Shown here in pieces: positions 1 to 9,326 of a DNA stretch of 39,110 bases. The notes under the pieces were generated by a model. That model saw only the letters and a list, made by a program, of their open reading frames with translations, did not search any database and had not been told where the DNA came from. The stretch's first letter is position 1. Every line of letters starts with the position of its first letter. This stretch comes from an uncultured Actinomycetes bacterium. Lineage in GTDB: Bacteria; Actinomycetota; Actinomycetes; Nanopelagicales; Nanopelagicaceae. A program made the position numbers and the translations under genes. Location of the stretch: assembly GCA_903845465.1 (NCBI GenBank), contig CAIMXQ010000039.1, forward strand, positions 1 to 39,110, written 5' to 3'.

Positions 1-534
1 CACGATGGCATAGAAGTTTCCACCATAGGCCATGTCATAGGTCAGTTTTCCGAATCCTGGAACATCGACCACTTGATCAAGCGCGTAGGAAAATGATGGA
101 ACGTTTGTCAAAGTGACATTCTTTGCGCGTCCATCTTCAACTGCAACATCAACTACGACAAGTCCTGCCGGAGTATCAAGGCGAATTGTTGTTACGGGTT
201 CAACAACAGGTACCAACTTCTTCTCAACAAGAGCGGTTGCAACGCCAATAGTGCCGTGGCCGCACATCGGAAGACATCCTGATACTTCTATATAGACAAC
301 TCCCCAATCAGCATCGGGACGAGTTGGTTTCTGCAAAATTGCACCGCTCATAGCGCTATGGCCGCGAGGTTCGAAAGTCAGCCACTGGCGCCAGAAATCC
401 ATATGTTCCATAAAGTGAAGGCGCTTATCGAACATAGTCGCACCTGGAATCTCGCCGATTCCTGAAGTTACAACGCGAGTTGGCATACCTTCGGTATGAG
501 TCTCAACTGTTGTAACGGTGCGAATGCTATTCAT
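1..534 (-). CDS. Proline racemase / 4-hydroxyproline epimerase family protein, C-terminus cut by window edge
   Basis: Reverse-strand translation from ATG at 534 reads MNSIRTVTTVETHTEGMPTRVVTSGIGEIPGATMFDKRLHFMEHMD...GCLPMCGHGTIGVATALVEKK..., open to base 1. The MCGHG motif and ETHTEGMPTR N-terminus are typical of the family. Confidence 0.9.
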   Translation of the reverse strand, partial: MNSIRTVTTVETHTEGMPTRVVTSGIGEIPGATMFDKRLHFMEHMDFWRQWLTFEPRGHSAMSGAILQKPTRPDADWGVVYIEVSGCLPMCGHGTIGVATALVEKKLVPVVEPVTTIRLDTPAGLVVVDVAVEDGRAKNVTLTNVPSFSYALDQVVDVPGFGKLTYDMAYGGNFYAIV

Positions 535-539
535 GGGTA

Positions 540-1442
540 TTAGCGATTCTTGAAGTACGCCAGTGCAACATCCATCTCGCGATGGATCTGCTCCTGTTCA
601 TGCTTAGGCAGAGGAAGACGTGGAAGACGTGTAGGTCCACCGTAGCGACCGACATGATCCATACCTAACTTAATGGCTTGGATAAACTCTTTCTTGGAAT
701 CCCAGTGGAAGACGTCGTGGAGCGCTGCATACATCGGCGCCGCTTCTTTGAAATTGCCAGAGGTGGCAAGGTTATAGAGCTCCATCGATTCTTTAGGAAG
801 CGCGTTGGGAAATCCTGCAATCCACCCTGCGATACCAGCGGTTGATAGCTCGAGGAATACATCATCTGCACCGACGATGACATCGATGCGTGGAGCTAAA
901 CGCTTTATCTGCCAGATACGACGAACATCGCCAGAAAATTCCTTGATAGCAACAACAGTGGGAACTTCCTCTGCGATACGTGCGACGAGCTTTGGCGTGA
1001 GATCGACTTTTGTATCAAAAGGATTGTTGTAGGCAATGATCGGAATTCCTACTTTGCCAACCTCTTTGTAATGCGCAAGAACCTCATCATCAGATGCGCG
1101 ATATGCATTAGGTGGAAGGAGCATCACAGCTCCAGCGCCCGCCTTCTGTGCGTGTTCTGCCCACTTACGTGATTCAGCTGCACCATATGCGGCCACACCC
1201 GGAACAACGTTGAATCCTTTAGGCGCTGCAGCGACTGCAACCTCAACCATCTTCGCGCGCTCTTCTGCAGTAAGAACTTGATACTCACCGAGTGAACCGT
1301 TGGGAATAACACCATGGGTTCCGTTAGCTGCTAGCCATGAAACATGTTCAGCATATTTGTCATAATCGATAGAGAGATCTGCTTTAAAAGGTGTTGCTGT
1401 TGCTGTCAATACGCCATTCCATGGGTTACTCATGTCGCACAA
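540..1442 (-). CDS. Dihydrodipicolinate synthase/N-acetylneuraminate lyase family protein (candidate pyrroline-4-hydroxy-2-carboxylate deaminase)
   Basis: 300 aa; GVIPNGSLGEYQVLTAEER, Schiff-base region VVAIKEFSGD; position inside hydroxyproline-type cluster. Confidence 0.85.
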   Translation of the reverse strand: MCDMSNPWNGVLTATATPFKADLSIDYDKYAEHVSWLAANGTHGVIPNGSLGEYQVLTAEERAKMVEVAVAAAPKGFNVVPGVAAYGAAESRKWAEHAQKAGAGAVMLLPPNAYRASDDEVLAHYKEVGKVGIPIIAYNNPFDTKVDLTPKLVARIAEEVPTVVAIKEFSGDVRRIWQIKRLAPRIDVIVGADDVFLELSTAGIAGWIAGFPNALPKESMELYNLATSGNFKEAAPMYAALHDVFHWDSKKEFIQAIKLGMDHVGRYGGPTRLPRLPLPKHEQEQIHREMDVALAYFKNR

Positions 1443-1450
1443 GGTATCCC

Positions 1451-2794
1451 TTAACGAGAGTTTTTTCCATCAGAGAGCTGACCCAGCGAAATAGGTGCCG
1501 CAATTGGCCTATTGCTCGCAGCGATTCGTTCGCCATCGGTGACAGCGCATTGTGTAATTCCCGAGACAATCTCTGAAACATTTCTCGAACACATGCGACC
1601 TTGACATAGACCCATACCTGCGCGGGTGAATAGCTTTGAAGTACGTGAATCCTCTGCCCCAAGGTCGCTCACTGAATCCTTAATCTCTTGAGACTTCACC
1701 TCTTCGCAACGACAAATCGTCGTATCGGATGTGATCCACTCTCTCCAACCATCTCGAACCGGATAAGTACGTTTGAGAGCATCAGCGAAACGCTGCTTAC
1801 GAACTCGTTTTCTTAGAAGCGCTTTCTCGATCGTTTGACCCGAAGCTGCAAGTCCCGCAATCTCACCTTCAACCAGCGAAAGATCTGCTCCCCCGATACC
1901 TGTTGCTTCTCCTGCAATCCAGATGTGTGGCTGCGAACTCATTTGATTTTCATCTACCTCAAAGATGACAGTTCCATCTGAATCAACTCTTTGCGCGCAT
2001 CCCAAAATTCCACCAAGAGATAGGTCGGGCACAAAACCCCAACCAACGGCTACGACATCAGCTCGCATTGTCTGGGACTTACCTGGTTTGATGTGAAAAC
2101 GTGAATTGATTGCAGAAATTGTTGCAACGCCATCTTCGTACGCTGTGACAGCTCGTCTAAATTGCGGTCGGATCCGATATTTACGAATGAGTCGGGCGTA
2201 ATACATAAGTTCAGAGAATTTAGCGATATTCGTAAGCAGCGCTAGTGGAGATAGCGACCAGCGCAATGGCGAATTGGCATCAATTAGTGCAACTATGTCA
2301 GCGCCAGCTTCTGCAAGGCCAGTTGCAACAGGTAAGAGAAATGGTCCCGTTCCTGCAATGATAATTCTTTTGCCTGCCAGAACTCCTTGTCCTTTGAGAA
2401 GAGATTGCGCAGCACCGGGTGTCATCGAACCAGGTGTATCCCATCCCGGGAATGGCAGAGTGCGATCGTAGGCACCTGTAGCAATAATGACTTTCTCTGC
2501 AGTGAGCGAACTTTCTATTCCACCCTGAAGATAATTGACTCTGATGAGTCCGCCTTCACGTTCAGCGCTCCAAATATTTGCCTCAGAGATATGGGTAATC
2601 GATTGCGCAGAAGATACTTTTGCGAAAATCTCATCAGCACGATTACTGCGATAACCACTCACGGCAGCCCGATGTCTCCAATACTGACCTCCCATACGAG
2701 ATGCCGAATCAAAGAGCGCAACTTCACTTCCGTTGCGAGATGCTGCTTCAGCTGCGGCTAGACCCGCAGGGCCTGCACCAATAACGATAATCAT
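1451..2794 (-). CDS. FAD/NAD(P)-binding oxidoreductase, alpha subunit of OoxA / D-hydroxyproline dehydrogenase type
   Basis: N-terminal VIGAGPAGLAAAEAASRNG FAD motif; C-terminal BFD-like cysteines CRCEEV...GMGLCQGRMC. Confidence 0.85.
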   Translation of the reverse strand: MIIVIGAGPAGLAAAEAASRNGSEVALFDSASRMGGQYWRHRAAVSGYRSNRADEIFAKVSSAQSITHISEANIWSAEREGGLIRVNYLQGGIESSLTAEKVIIATGAYDRTLPFPGWDTPGSMTPGAAQSLLKGQGVLAGKRIIIAGTGPFLLPVATGLAEAGADIVALIDANSPLRWSLSPLALLTNIAKFSELMYYARLIRKYRIRPQFRRAVTAYEDGVATISAINSRFHIKPGKSQTMRADVVAVGWGFVPDLSLGGILGCAQRVDSDGTVIFEVDENQMSSQPHIWIAGEATGIGGADLSLVEGEIAGLAASGQTIEKALLRKRVRKQRFADALKRTYPVRDGWREWITSDTTICRCEEVKSQEIKDSVSDLGAEDSRTSKLFTRAGMGLCQGRMCSRNVSEIVSGITQCAVTDGERIAASNRPIAAPISLGQLSDGKNSR

Positions 2795-3042
2795 TGTGCG
2801 CTCTCAACAATCATTCCATCGTGCGCTTCAACGAGACAAGACCGTTGGTTGGCCACACCATTGATTAGAACCACACAGTCAAAGCAGATTCCAATTCCAC
2901 AAAATATGGAACGTGGTTCATCACCAAATCGGGTTCTTCGCAGTTCACGCTGATTGCTATTGATTAGAGCTGCAGCAATACTTTGGCCTTCTTCGCATTG
3001 AATTGCATTCCCGTTGAATGTAAATGTAATGGTGTGCGTCAT
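2791..3042 (-). CDS. Small (2Fe-2S)-binding subunit
   Basis: 83 aa; CGIGICFDC-x12-C pattern; start and stop overlap neighbours by 4 bp on both sides. Confidence 0.88.
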   Translation of the reverse strand: MTHTITFTFNGNAIQCEEGQSIAAALINSNQRELRRTRFGDEPRSIFCGIGICFDCVVLINGVANQRSCLVEAHDGMIVESAQ

Positions 3043-4181
3043 GATTTCACTCTCCCAAATCGTGCGGGTGAGAATGCAGCCGCGTCCATAAAGGAATCTC
3101 TTCCGAGGATTGCATCGGTAATCAGCGCAGCAGAACCTGGAGCTAATCCAATTCCCGCACCTTCATGTCCTGCTGAATGCCACAAACCTTTCACTTTTGC
3201 ATCTTGGCCGATGACAGGCAGATGATCTGGCGCATATGGCCTAAAACCACGATAGGCGCGGAGTAATTGCACATCACGAAGAACCGGAAAGAGAGATGTT
3301 GCCTGCGCTGCCAAAGTGCGCAGAATTTCATAATTCATCGCGCCATCAAATCCCACACGTTCGCGACTGGCGCCTATGAGTATGGTGCCGCTTCTGGTTC
3401 CTTCGACAACGGTGCTCGTCTGCAAATCTGCATCGCTACTTGCAACATTTGCAACATAGTCGGAGTCATAGACCTTATGAAAGATGTACTTCTTCGTAGG
3501 TTCAGTGACGAGAATAAATCCCTTACGCGGTGCAATAGGAAGGTGCGACCCTGCAAGCTCAGCTAACTCCCCCGCCCAAGTACCCGTTGCATTTACGATG
3601 ATGGGAGCGTTGAAGGTTCCGCGAGTTGTTTCGATTCCGGTCACTGCTCCGTTTTCTACATTGATACGCGTCACCTTCGCTTGTGAGATGAACTCACCGC
3701 CACGTTGCACAACAGTACGAATCACATGAGCGGCTGCAAGCATCGGCTGACATTGGGCATCTTGCGGATAGAAGACCCCGGATGAGATATCAGGATGAAG
3801 ATATGGTTCAAGTTCGTGAAGGCGAGATTGATTGCATTTTTCTATCATCACGCCATGTTGGCTCTGCTCTGATGCGAGCTTCATAAGCGGCCCATCGTCA
3901 CGTCGAGCAACAACCACCCCACCTTTGGCCTCTAGCTCGAAGCTATCGCCTACATCGTCTTGCATCTCAAACCACAAGTTACGAGAGTGCAGAGCCAGCG
4001 CAAGTTCAGGGCCAGGATCTTTATCCGACACGAGAATATTTCCTTCGCCTGCACCGGTAGTGCCACTTGAAACCGCACCTCGATCTATGACAAGAACTTT
4101 CAGACCTGCGTTTGTCAGTGAAAGCGCCGACGATGCCCCAACAATTCCTGCGCCAATAACTATCGCGTCAGGGTTTTTCAT
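3039..4181 (-). CDS. FAD-dependent D-amino-acid oxidase-like subunit (beta subunit of hydroxyproline/opine-type dehydrogenase)
   Basis: 380 aa; DAIVIGAGIVGASSALSLTNAG; C-terminal RGFRPYAPDHLPVIG...GLWHSAGHEGAGIGLAPGSA. Confidence 0.87.
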   Translation of the reverse strand: MKNPDAIVIGAGIVGASSALSLTNAGLKVLVIDRGAVSSGTTGAGEGNILVSDKDPGPELALALHSRNLWFEMQDDVGDSFELEAKGGVVVARRDDGPLMKLASEQSQHGVMIEKCNQSRLHELEPYLHPDISSGVFYPQDAQCQPMLAAAHVIRTVVQRGGEFISQAKVTRINVENGAVTGIETTRGTFNAPIIVNATGTWAGELAELAGSHLPIAPRKGFILVTEPTKKYIFHKVYDSDYVANVASSDADLQTSTVVEGTRSGTILIGASRERVGFDGAMNYEILRTLAAQATSLFPVLRDVQLLRAYRGFRPYAPDHLPVIGQDAKVKGLWHSAGHEGAGIGLAPGSAALITDAILGRDSFMDAAAFSPARFGRVKS

Positions 4182-4195
4182 GTGTCGAGTCTGCT

Positions 4196-4600
4196 CTACT
4201 TCGTGATTTGTTGCGCGATATCAATGAGAGATTCTTCTGAGGCGGGTGCGATATCCCAAGGTTTATGTAGCCCATCGTTATCCCAGCGAGGAATGACGTG
4301 CATATGGAGATGGAAAACTGTCTGCCATCCTGCTTCGCGACTCATTTGGAAGATGGTTGTGCCATCAGAGCCGAGCTTGGTTGCGAGTAAATCCGCAACT
4401 TCTTTTGCAGCCGAAGCAACGTTCGAATAAGTAATTGCATCTGCTTCATGGATATCTTTGACATGCTTCTTTGGAATCACCAATGTGTGGCCACGATTGG
4501 CAGGAAATATGTCTAAGAATGCATAGCAATTCTCATTTTCAAAAATTTTGTAAGATGGAATAGACCCATCAACTATCTTGCAGAATATGCAATCAGACAT
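4196..4600 (-). CDS. HIT family protein
   Basis: HIT triad HLHMHVIP; N-terminal MSDCIFCKIVDGSIPS. Start placed at ATG 4600 instead of ORF start 4636 because a TACAGT box ends 6 nt before it. Confidence 0.92.
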   Translation of the reverse strand: MSDCIFCKIVDGSIPSYKIFENENCYAFLDIFPANRGHTLVIPKKHVKDIHEADAITYSNVASAAKEVADLLATKLGSDGTTIFQMSREAGWQTVFHLHMHVIPRWDNDGLHKPWDIAPASEESLIDIAQQITK

Positions 4601-4604
4601 GGTC

Positions 4605-5504
4605 TCACTGTAAGGCTTGGATTCTTTTACGCGCAATCTTTTGGCTTGGCGATTCGTGGCCCAACATATGCGAGAGGAAATCCAGGAACATGCGACTGAC
4701 TTTGAGCCACCCCTTCGATCTCTTCTTCACTCCAAGGACAGATAGAAATGGTTCATCGATAGTGGAAATCGCAGCATTTGCGAGAATGCGGTAGAAGAAA
4801 AGTCCACCTCGACTAAATGGGGGCTTGAGAATAAATCCCACAATCGGTGGTGTCATTGTTATTGATGCAACTTCGGAGGCGGCGAAATTCTTCATTACCT
4901 CTGCTAGTTCCTGCTTTGATAACGGAGCCTTCTCTAACCCAAGTGGTTGTGCACTCTTAGCCCATTCGCGTACATAACTATCTGCGCCTTGAGGCAATTC
5001 GTAACCTAACTCCTCATGTGCCCGAAGAAATGAATCTGTAAAGGCGCAATGCACCCAGAGGAGGTATCGAGGATCTGAGGCGCTGTAATGCGCATGTGCG
5101 CCCAACTTGGTTTCAAATTCTCCAGATACCCGTTTATGCATCTCACGAACTCTTCGGGCTTCAGATTCAATCGCCTCTGTTGACCCAAAAGATGTAATCG
5201 TCAACCAACGTGTTGTTCGCTCTAATCGACCTAATGGATCGGTGTCATATGCAGAATGTTCTGCAACACCCGTGAGAGCTGCAGGATGCGCTGCCTGCAT
5301 TAATAGCGCGCGAATACCACCGACTAACGTCGCGATACATCCATGGACTTCCCAGACAGCGCTACCGGGACCGAAGAGTCCAATGTCATTTCCAATCGCC
5401 ATCTGTTGCGCCCATTCGGGTGCACCAGTGGGATCTCCTGAAACTGTCTTGCGAAATGCATCGGCTGCCTTATTGCCACCGAGCGCACCCAATACCTTAT
5501 TCAT
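4605..5504 (-). CDS. Oxygenase MpaB family (DUF2236) protein
   Basis: 299 aa; GPGSAVWEVHGCIATLVGGIRALLMQAAHPAALTGVAEHS is characteristic of DUF2236/MpaB. Confidence 0.82.
   Translation of the reverse strand: MNKVLGALGGNKAADAFRKTVSGDPTGAPEWAQQMAIGNDIGLFGPGSAVWEVHGCIATLVGGIRALLMQAAHPAALTGVAEHSAYDTDPLGRLERTTRWLTITSFGSTEAIESEARRVREMHKRVSGEFETKLGAHAHYSASDPRYLLWVHCAFTDSFLRAHEELGYELPQGADSYVREWAKSAQPLGLEKAPLSKQELAEVMKNFAASEVASITMTPPIVGFILKPPFSRGGLFFYRILANAAISTIDEPFLSVLGVKKRSKGWLKVSRMFLDFLSHMLGHESPSQKIARKRIQALQ
4607..4612 (-). promoter_or_regulatory. Putative -10 box of leaderless HIT gene
   Basis: TACAGT-gagacc-ATG. Confidence 0.6.
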
Positions 5505-5510
5505 GTGGTA

Positions 5511-5516
5511 ATCCTA
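5511..5516 (-). promoter_or_regulatory. Putative -10 box of leaderless MpaB-like gene
   Basis: TAGGAT-taccac-ATG. Confidence 0.6.
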
Positions 5517-5546
5517 GAGCGATTTCCGTTTCCTGCAGCGAGGAAA

Positions 5547-6314
5547 TTACGAGTGAGATTCGATGAAGATGCGAGAGTTCTCGAAAATAATTTCTTGGTC
5601 GTAATCGAGAGTAGCCACATGGTAGCTATTGACTAACTCAATGCGATTTTTTTCGCGTGAATTTATGCCGGCCATAATGATCTCGGTATTGGTAACTGGC
5701 AACGTATGGTCCTCAACGCTATGGAAGAGTTGCAGAGGGGCTGTGACATCATGCAATCTCTTTCTCGTATACGAAAGCATCTTCAACAGTTGATAGACAC
5801 CAACCGCAGGAAGTGAGTCATAGCCCCATTCGGTAATACCGGGACGCTTGATGTCATCTCCTACAGAATCACGCATCTTTTGAAAACGAGAAATCACCCA
5901 AGCAAGTTGGTGAGGAACTAATTTCACATGCATCATTGGATTCACCAGAATGATTCCTGCAAGTTGTTGCGAATAGCGAGTCGCCACATTCAGTACCGTG
6001 CCACCGCCCATCGACAACCCGCAGATAAAGACCTTCTCGCAGCTCTGCAGTAAAGCGTTGAGATCATTCTCAACTTTTGCGGGCCACTCTTGCCATTTCA
6101 CAATGTTGAGATCTTCGGGACGTGTTCCGTGTCCGGGAAGCAAAGGAACAGTGACGGTGTAACCGAGTTGATTGAGGTACTCCGCCCATGGCCGCATCGA
6201 CGCAGGAGATCCAGTGAATCCATGAACCAGAAGTACTCCTACCCTTTTATTGGCACCCTTGCCCTCTGCATGCCAATCCAGTAGATACCCTGCCGGTGCT
6301 CCATGTACGCCCAT
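5547..6314 (-). CDS. Alpha/beta hydrolase (carboxylesterase-like)
   Basis: VLLVHGFTGSPASMRPWAEYL; nucleophile elbow GLSMGGG. ORF extends to TTG at 6335; ATG 6314 preferred because of TAGTCT-N7-ATG. Confidence 0.85.
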   Translation of the reverse strand: MGVHGAPAGYLLDWHAEGKGANKRVGVLLVHGFTGSPASMRPWAEYLNQLGYTVTVPLLPGHGTRPEDLNIVKWQEWPAKVENDLNALLQSCEKVFICGLSMGGGTVLNVATRYSQQLAGIILVNPMMHVKLVPHQLAWVISRFQKMRDSVGDDIKRPGITEWGYDSLPAVGVYQLLKMLSYTRKRLHDVTAPLQLFHSVEDHTLPVTNTEIIMAGINSREKNRIELVNSYHVATLDYDQEIIFENSRIFIESHS

Positions 6315-6321
6315 ATGCACG

Positions 6322-6327
6322 AGACTA
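6322..6327 (-). promoter_or_regulatory. Putative -10 box of leaderless hydrolase gene
   Basis: TAGTCT-cgtgcat-ATG. Confidence 0.5.
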
Positions 6328-6355
6328 TTACTCAAACAATGTCATAGCAATCATC

Positions 6356-6361
6356 TACTGT
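6356..6361 (+). promoter_or_regulatory. Putative -10 box of leaderless exonuclease gene
   Basis: TACTGT-tgacac-GTG. Confidence 0.6.
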
Positions 6362-6367
6362 TGACAC

Positions 6368-7030
6368 GTGGTTGACGATTCAGTGAATTCTTCGTGGCAG
6401 AGCACTCTGCAAGAGCTTGGTCGACCACTGAAGGAGACAACCTTTGTCGTGTTAGACCTTGAAACCACCGGTGGCGCTGCGCATCGTGGAGCGGCTATAA
6501 CTGAAATCGGTGCAGTCAAAATTCGCGGCGGAGTAACGCTCGGCGAATTCAAAACATTCATCGACCCAGGACATCCCGTCCCTGCATATATAACTGAACT
6601 AACCGGAATCACCGATGAGATGGTCTTTCAATCCCCAACAATTGATCAGGTTTTCCCTTCCTTTCTCGAATTCCTGGGCGGCGCAGAAAGTACGGTATTG
6701 GTCGCGCAGAATGCACCCTTTGATCTCTCATTCCTTACCTTTGCAGCACGCACCCACGGATATCAATGGCCCAGATATCACGTCCTTGATACGGCGATAA
6801 TCGCTAGAAAAGTTCTATCCCGAGATGAAGTCCCCAATTGCAAGCTAGGGACTCTCGCTCAATTCTTTGGCACTTCTACAACACCCAATCATCGGGCGCT
6901 CGATGATGCGCGAGCTACAGTCGATGTATTCCATGGATTACTCGAAAGGCTTGGTACGCACGATATTTACACTCTCGAAGAGCTAACTAACTTTGGAAAA
7001 CGCGTTAAGAAAGTGCAATCTCCTGAGTAA
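6368..7030 (+). CDS. DEDDh 3'-5' exonuclease (DNA polymerase III epsilon-like)
   Basis: VLDLETTGG, NAPFDLSFL and HRALDDARAT exonuclease motifs; GTG start. Confidence 0.9.
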   Translation: MVDDSVNSSWQSTLQELGRPLKETTFVVLDLETTGGAAHRGAAITEIGAVKIRGGVTLGEFKTFIDPGHPVPAYITELTGITDEMVFQSPTIDQVFPSFLEFLGGAESTVLVAQNAPFDLSFLTFAARTHGYQWPRYHVLDTAIIARKVLSRDEVPNCKLGTLAQFFGTSTTPNHRALDDARATVDVFHGLLERLGTHDIYTLEELTNFGKRVKKVQSPE

Positions 7031-8057
7031 GCGCTGCCCACTTAGCCAATAGCTCTCGCGCCGCACCCGAATCAACTGCCGCCTCTGCCCTGCGCACTCC
7101 AGCGCTAATTCTCTCTTTGATATCCGAATCTAAGTCACCTTCAAAAGCGGCAATCGCAGCACCTGCGTTAAGAATCACCGCATCGCGTGGTGCGCCACGT
7201 TCGCCAGCAAAGATCGCAGTACTTATACGTGCATTCTCTTGGGAATCTCCACCAACAATTGCTTCAATCGGAGCGTTCGACATTCCAAAGTCCCTCGCAT
7301 CGATTCGGTCACTCTTTATCTCCGCATTTCCAATCGAGAGCACAGAGGTCGTAGTTGTAAGCGTTATCTCATCTAGTCCGTCGTCGCCTCTAAAGACAAA
7401 GCCGTCGCATCCCTTTTCAGAGAGCACTTGAGCCATAACAAGGTGCATTCGTTCATTTGCTACACCGATTGCTGCTGCTTGTGGTCGGGCAGGATTGGCA
7501 AGGGGGCCCAAGATATTAAATACAGTGGATGTTGCTAGCTCTTTACGAGCAGGTGCTGCAAAACGCATCGCTGGGTGAAATACCGGCGCAAAGCAGAATC
7601 CGATTCCGAGTTCGCGAACAGTGCGTTCAACTCCCGATGCATTTATTCCGGGAACAACTCCCAAAGCTTCAAGAAAATCTGAAGCACCTGATTTTGATGA
7701 GACTGCGCGATTACCATGTTTGACGACACGTGCCCCAGCCGCGGCAGCAATGATCGCTGCCGTGGTTGAGATATTGATGGTGTGCGCACCATCGCCGCCA
7801 GTACCGACCGTATCGACTGCTCGTTCACTAATCGAGATTGGCGTGGAATGTTGATACATCTCAGCGACAAGAGCGCCAACCTCGTCCGAGGTCTCGCCCT
7901 TACTTTTCAATGAGAGAAGAAATCTTTTGATGTTTTCAATATCGCTCTCGCCGCCAAGAATTGCACGCATAATCTCTTGGATTTCCGAGACTTCAAGGTC
8001 TAAACCTGCATCCATCTTTGCGATAGCGATATCCCACTGGGGTTCTTTAAGAGACAT
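7005..8057 (-). CDS. trpD: Anthranilate phosphoribosyltransferase
   Basis: VGTGGDGAHTINISTTAAIIAAAAGARVVKHGNRAVSSKSGASDFLEALG; FNILGPLANPARP. Confidence 0.95.
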   Translation of the reverse strand: MSLKEPQWDIAIAKMDAGLDLEVSEIQEIMRAILGGESDIENIKRFLLSLKSKGETSDEVGALVAEMYQHSTPISISERAVDTVGTGGDGAHTINISTTAAIIAAAAGARVVKHGNRAVSSKSGASDFLEALGVVPGINASGVERTVRELGIGFCFAPVFHPAMRFAAPARKELATSTVFNILGPLANPARPQAAAIGVANERMHLVMAQVLSEKGCDGFVFRGDDGLDEITLTTTTSVLSIGNAEIKSDRIDARDFGMSNAPIEAIVGGDSQENARISTAIFAGERGAPRDAVILNAGAAIAAFEGDLDSDIKERISAGVRRAEAAVDSGAARELLAKWAALTQEIALS

Positions 8058-8074
8058 CGAAATTCCTAGAGACG

Positions 8075-8518
8075 TTAAGCAGTAGTTGCCACAGTGTGTG
8101 ATCGAAGAAGATCTGCAACAGTGTGAGACAAGGTAAATGGGTCAATGGGATGTAGAACATTTGCCTCAGCACGTGACCAGGCAGCAAGCCATGCATCTTC
8201 CTTGCGGCCAGTGATGACCATTACTGGAGGACAGTTGAAGACTTCGTCCTTCAATTGACGAGCCATTCCAAGTCCACCTTCGGGCACCGCTTCACCATCA
8301 AGGATGAAGAGGTCGATGGGGCTATCGCTTCCGGGTTTCTTCGCATCGACAAAGAGCCGAAGAGCGGCGGCTGTAGCAAACTCGTGGATGACATGTTCGG
8401 CCATATCGACGGCAACTCGATTTCCAAGTGCACTGATAACTGCATCTCGCACCGAAGAATCATCTGAATACAAGACGATCGAGTACTTGCGCTCTCGGGC
8501 GCCCTCGTTCTGTGTCAT
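8075..8518 (-). CDS. Stand-alone receiver (CheY-like) domain protein, atypical
   Basis: 147 aa; acidic YSDDS, DLFILDGE phosphoacceptor region, VMVITG; the usual C-terminal K-P is H-P (VLHPIDP). No output domain visible. Confidence 0.7.
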   Translation of the reverse strand: MTQNEGARERKYSIVLYSDDSSVRDAVISALGNRVAVDMAEHVIHEFATAAALRLFVDAKKPGSDSPIDLFILDGEAVPEGGLGMARQLKDEVFNCPPVMVITGRKEDAWLAAWSRAEANVLHPIDPFTLSHTVADLLRSHTVATTA

Positions 8519-8525
8519 ATCGCGA

Positions 8526-8531
8526 AGTCTA
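8526..8531 (-). promoter_or_regulatory. Putative -10 box of leaderless receiver-domain gene
   Basis: TAGACT-tcgcgat-ATG. Confidence 0.6.
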
Positions 8532-8670
8532 ATGTCCCATCGAGTGATTGCTAGACGAGCAAATCGAGTGGATCTGCGTGACCCTTTTCACCTCATTTGA
8601 GCGGCAAATCCAACCTCGATGACCCCGTCTAAATAGGTTAGTGAGCCCCTTTTCGGGAATAATGCCACCC

Positions 8671-9300
8671 ATGACAAGCACCAGCGTGAGCGCTCACCAC
8701 AAGATCACCCGCCCCAATTTGGTAGCTGTCGGAACCATTGTCTGGCTGGCAAGTGAACTCATGTTCTTTGCAGCGCTCTTCGCAATGTACTTCACCACAC
8801 GCGCTGTACAAGGTCCGAAGATCTGGCTTGAATCAACGGGAATGCTCAATGTCCATTTTGCAGCAATCAATACAACTGTTCTCGTCTTATCTTCTGTCAC
8901 ATGCCAATTCGGTGTGTTCGCTGCTGAGCGATATCAAGCACGTCGCACAGGTTCACTTTTTAATTTTAGATCGTGGGGAATGCGCGAGTGGTTTGCCATG
9001 ACATTCCTTATGGGCGGCTTCTTTATTGCCGGTCAGATTTATGAATATGCCTCACTCGTTCGTGAAGGTCTGACGCTCTCATCTGTTGCTTACGGTTCAG
9101 TCTTCTATATCGCAACCGGTTTCCATGGACTTCACGTAACAGGCGGGCTCATTGCATTCCTAATCGTTCTAGTTCGTGTCTCAAAGGCGCGTCGATTCAC
9201 CCAAGGCCAAGCTACGACAGCGATCGTTGTTTCGTATTACTGGCACTTTGTAGATGTTGTATGGATCGCCCTCTTCTCTGCCATTTATCTCATTAAATAA
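8671..9300 (+). CDS. ctaE: Cytochrome c oxidase subunit III
   Basis: [57 protein letters not shown] is open from 8641 (GTG); start could be 8641, 8662 or 8671. Confidence 0.95.
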   Translation: MTSTSVSAHHKITRPNLVAVGTIVWLASELMFFAALFAMYFTTRAVQGPKIWLESTGMLNVHFAAINTTVLVLSSVTCQFGVFAAERYQARRTGSLFNFRSWGMREWFAMTFLMGGFFIAGQIYEYASLVREGLTLSSVAYGSVFYIATGFHGLHVTGGLIAFLIVLVRVSKARRFTQGQATTAIVVSYYWHFVDVVWIALFSAIYLIK

Positions 9301-9326
9301 TTGACACCCCAACCGAAAGGAAAACA

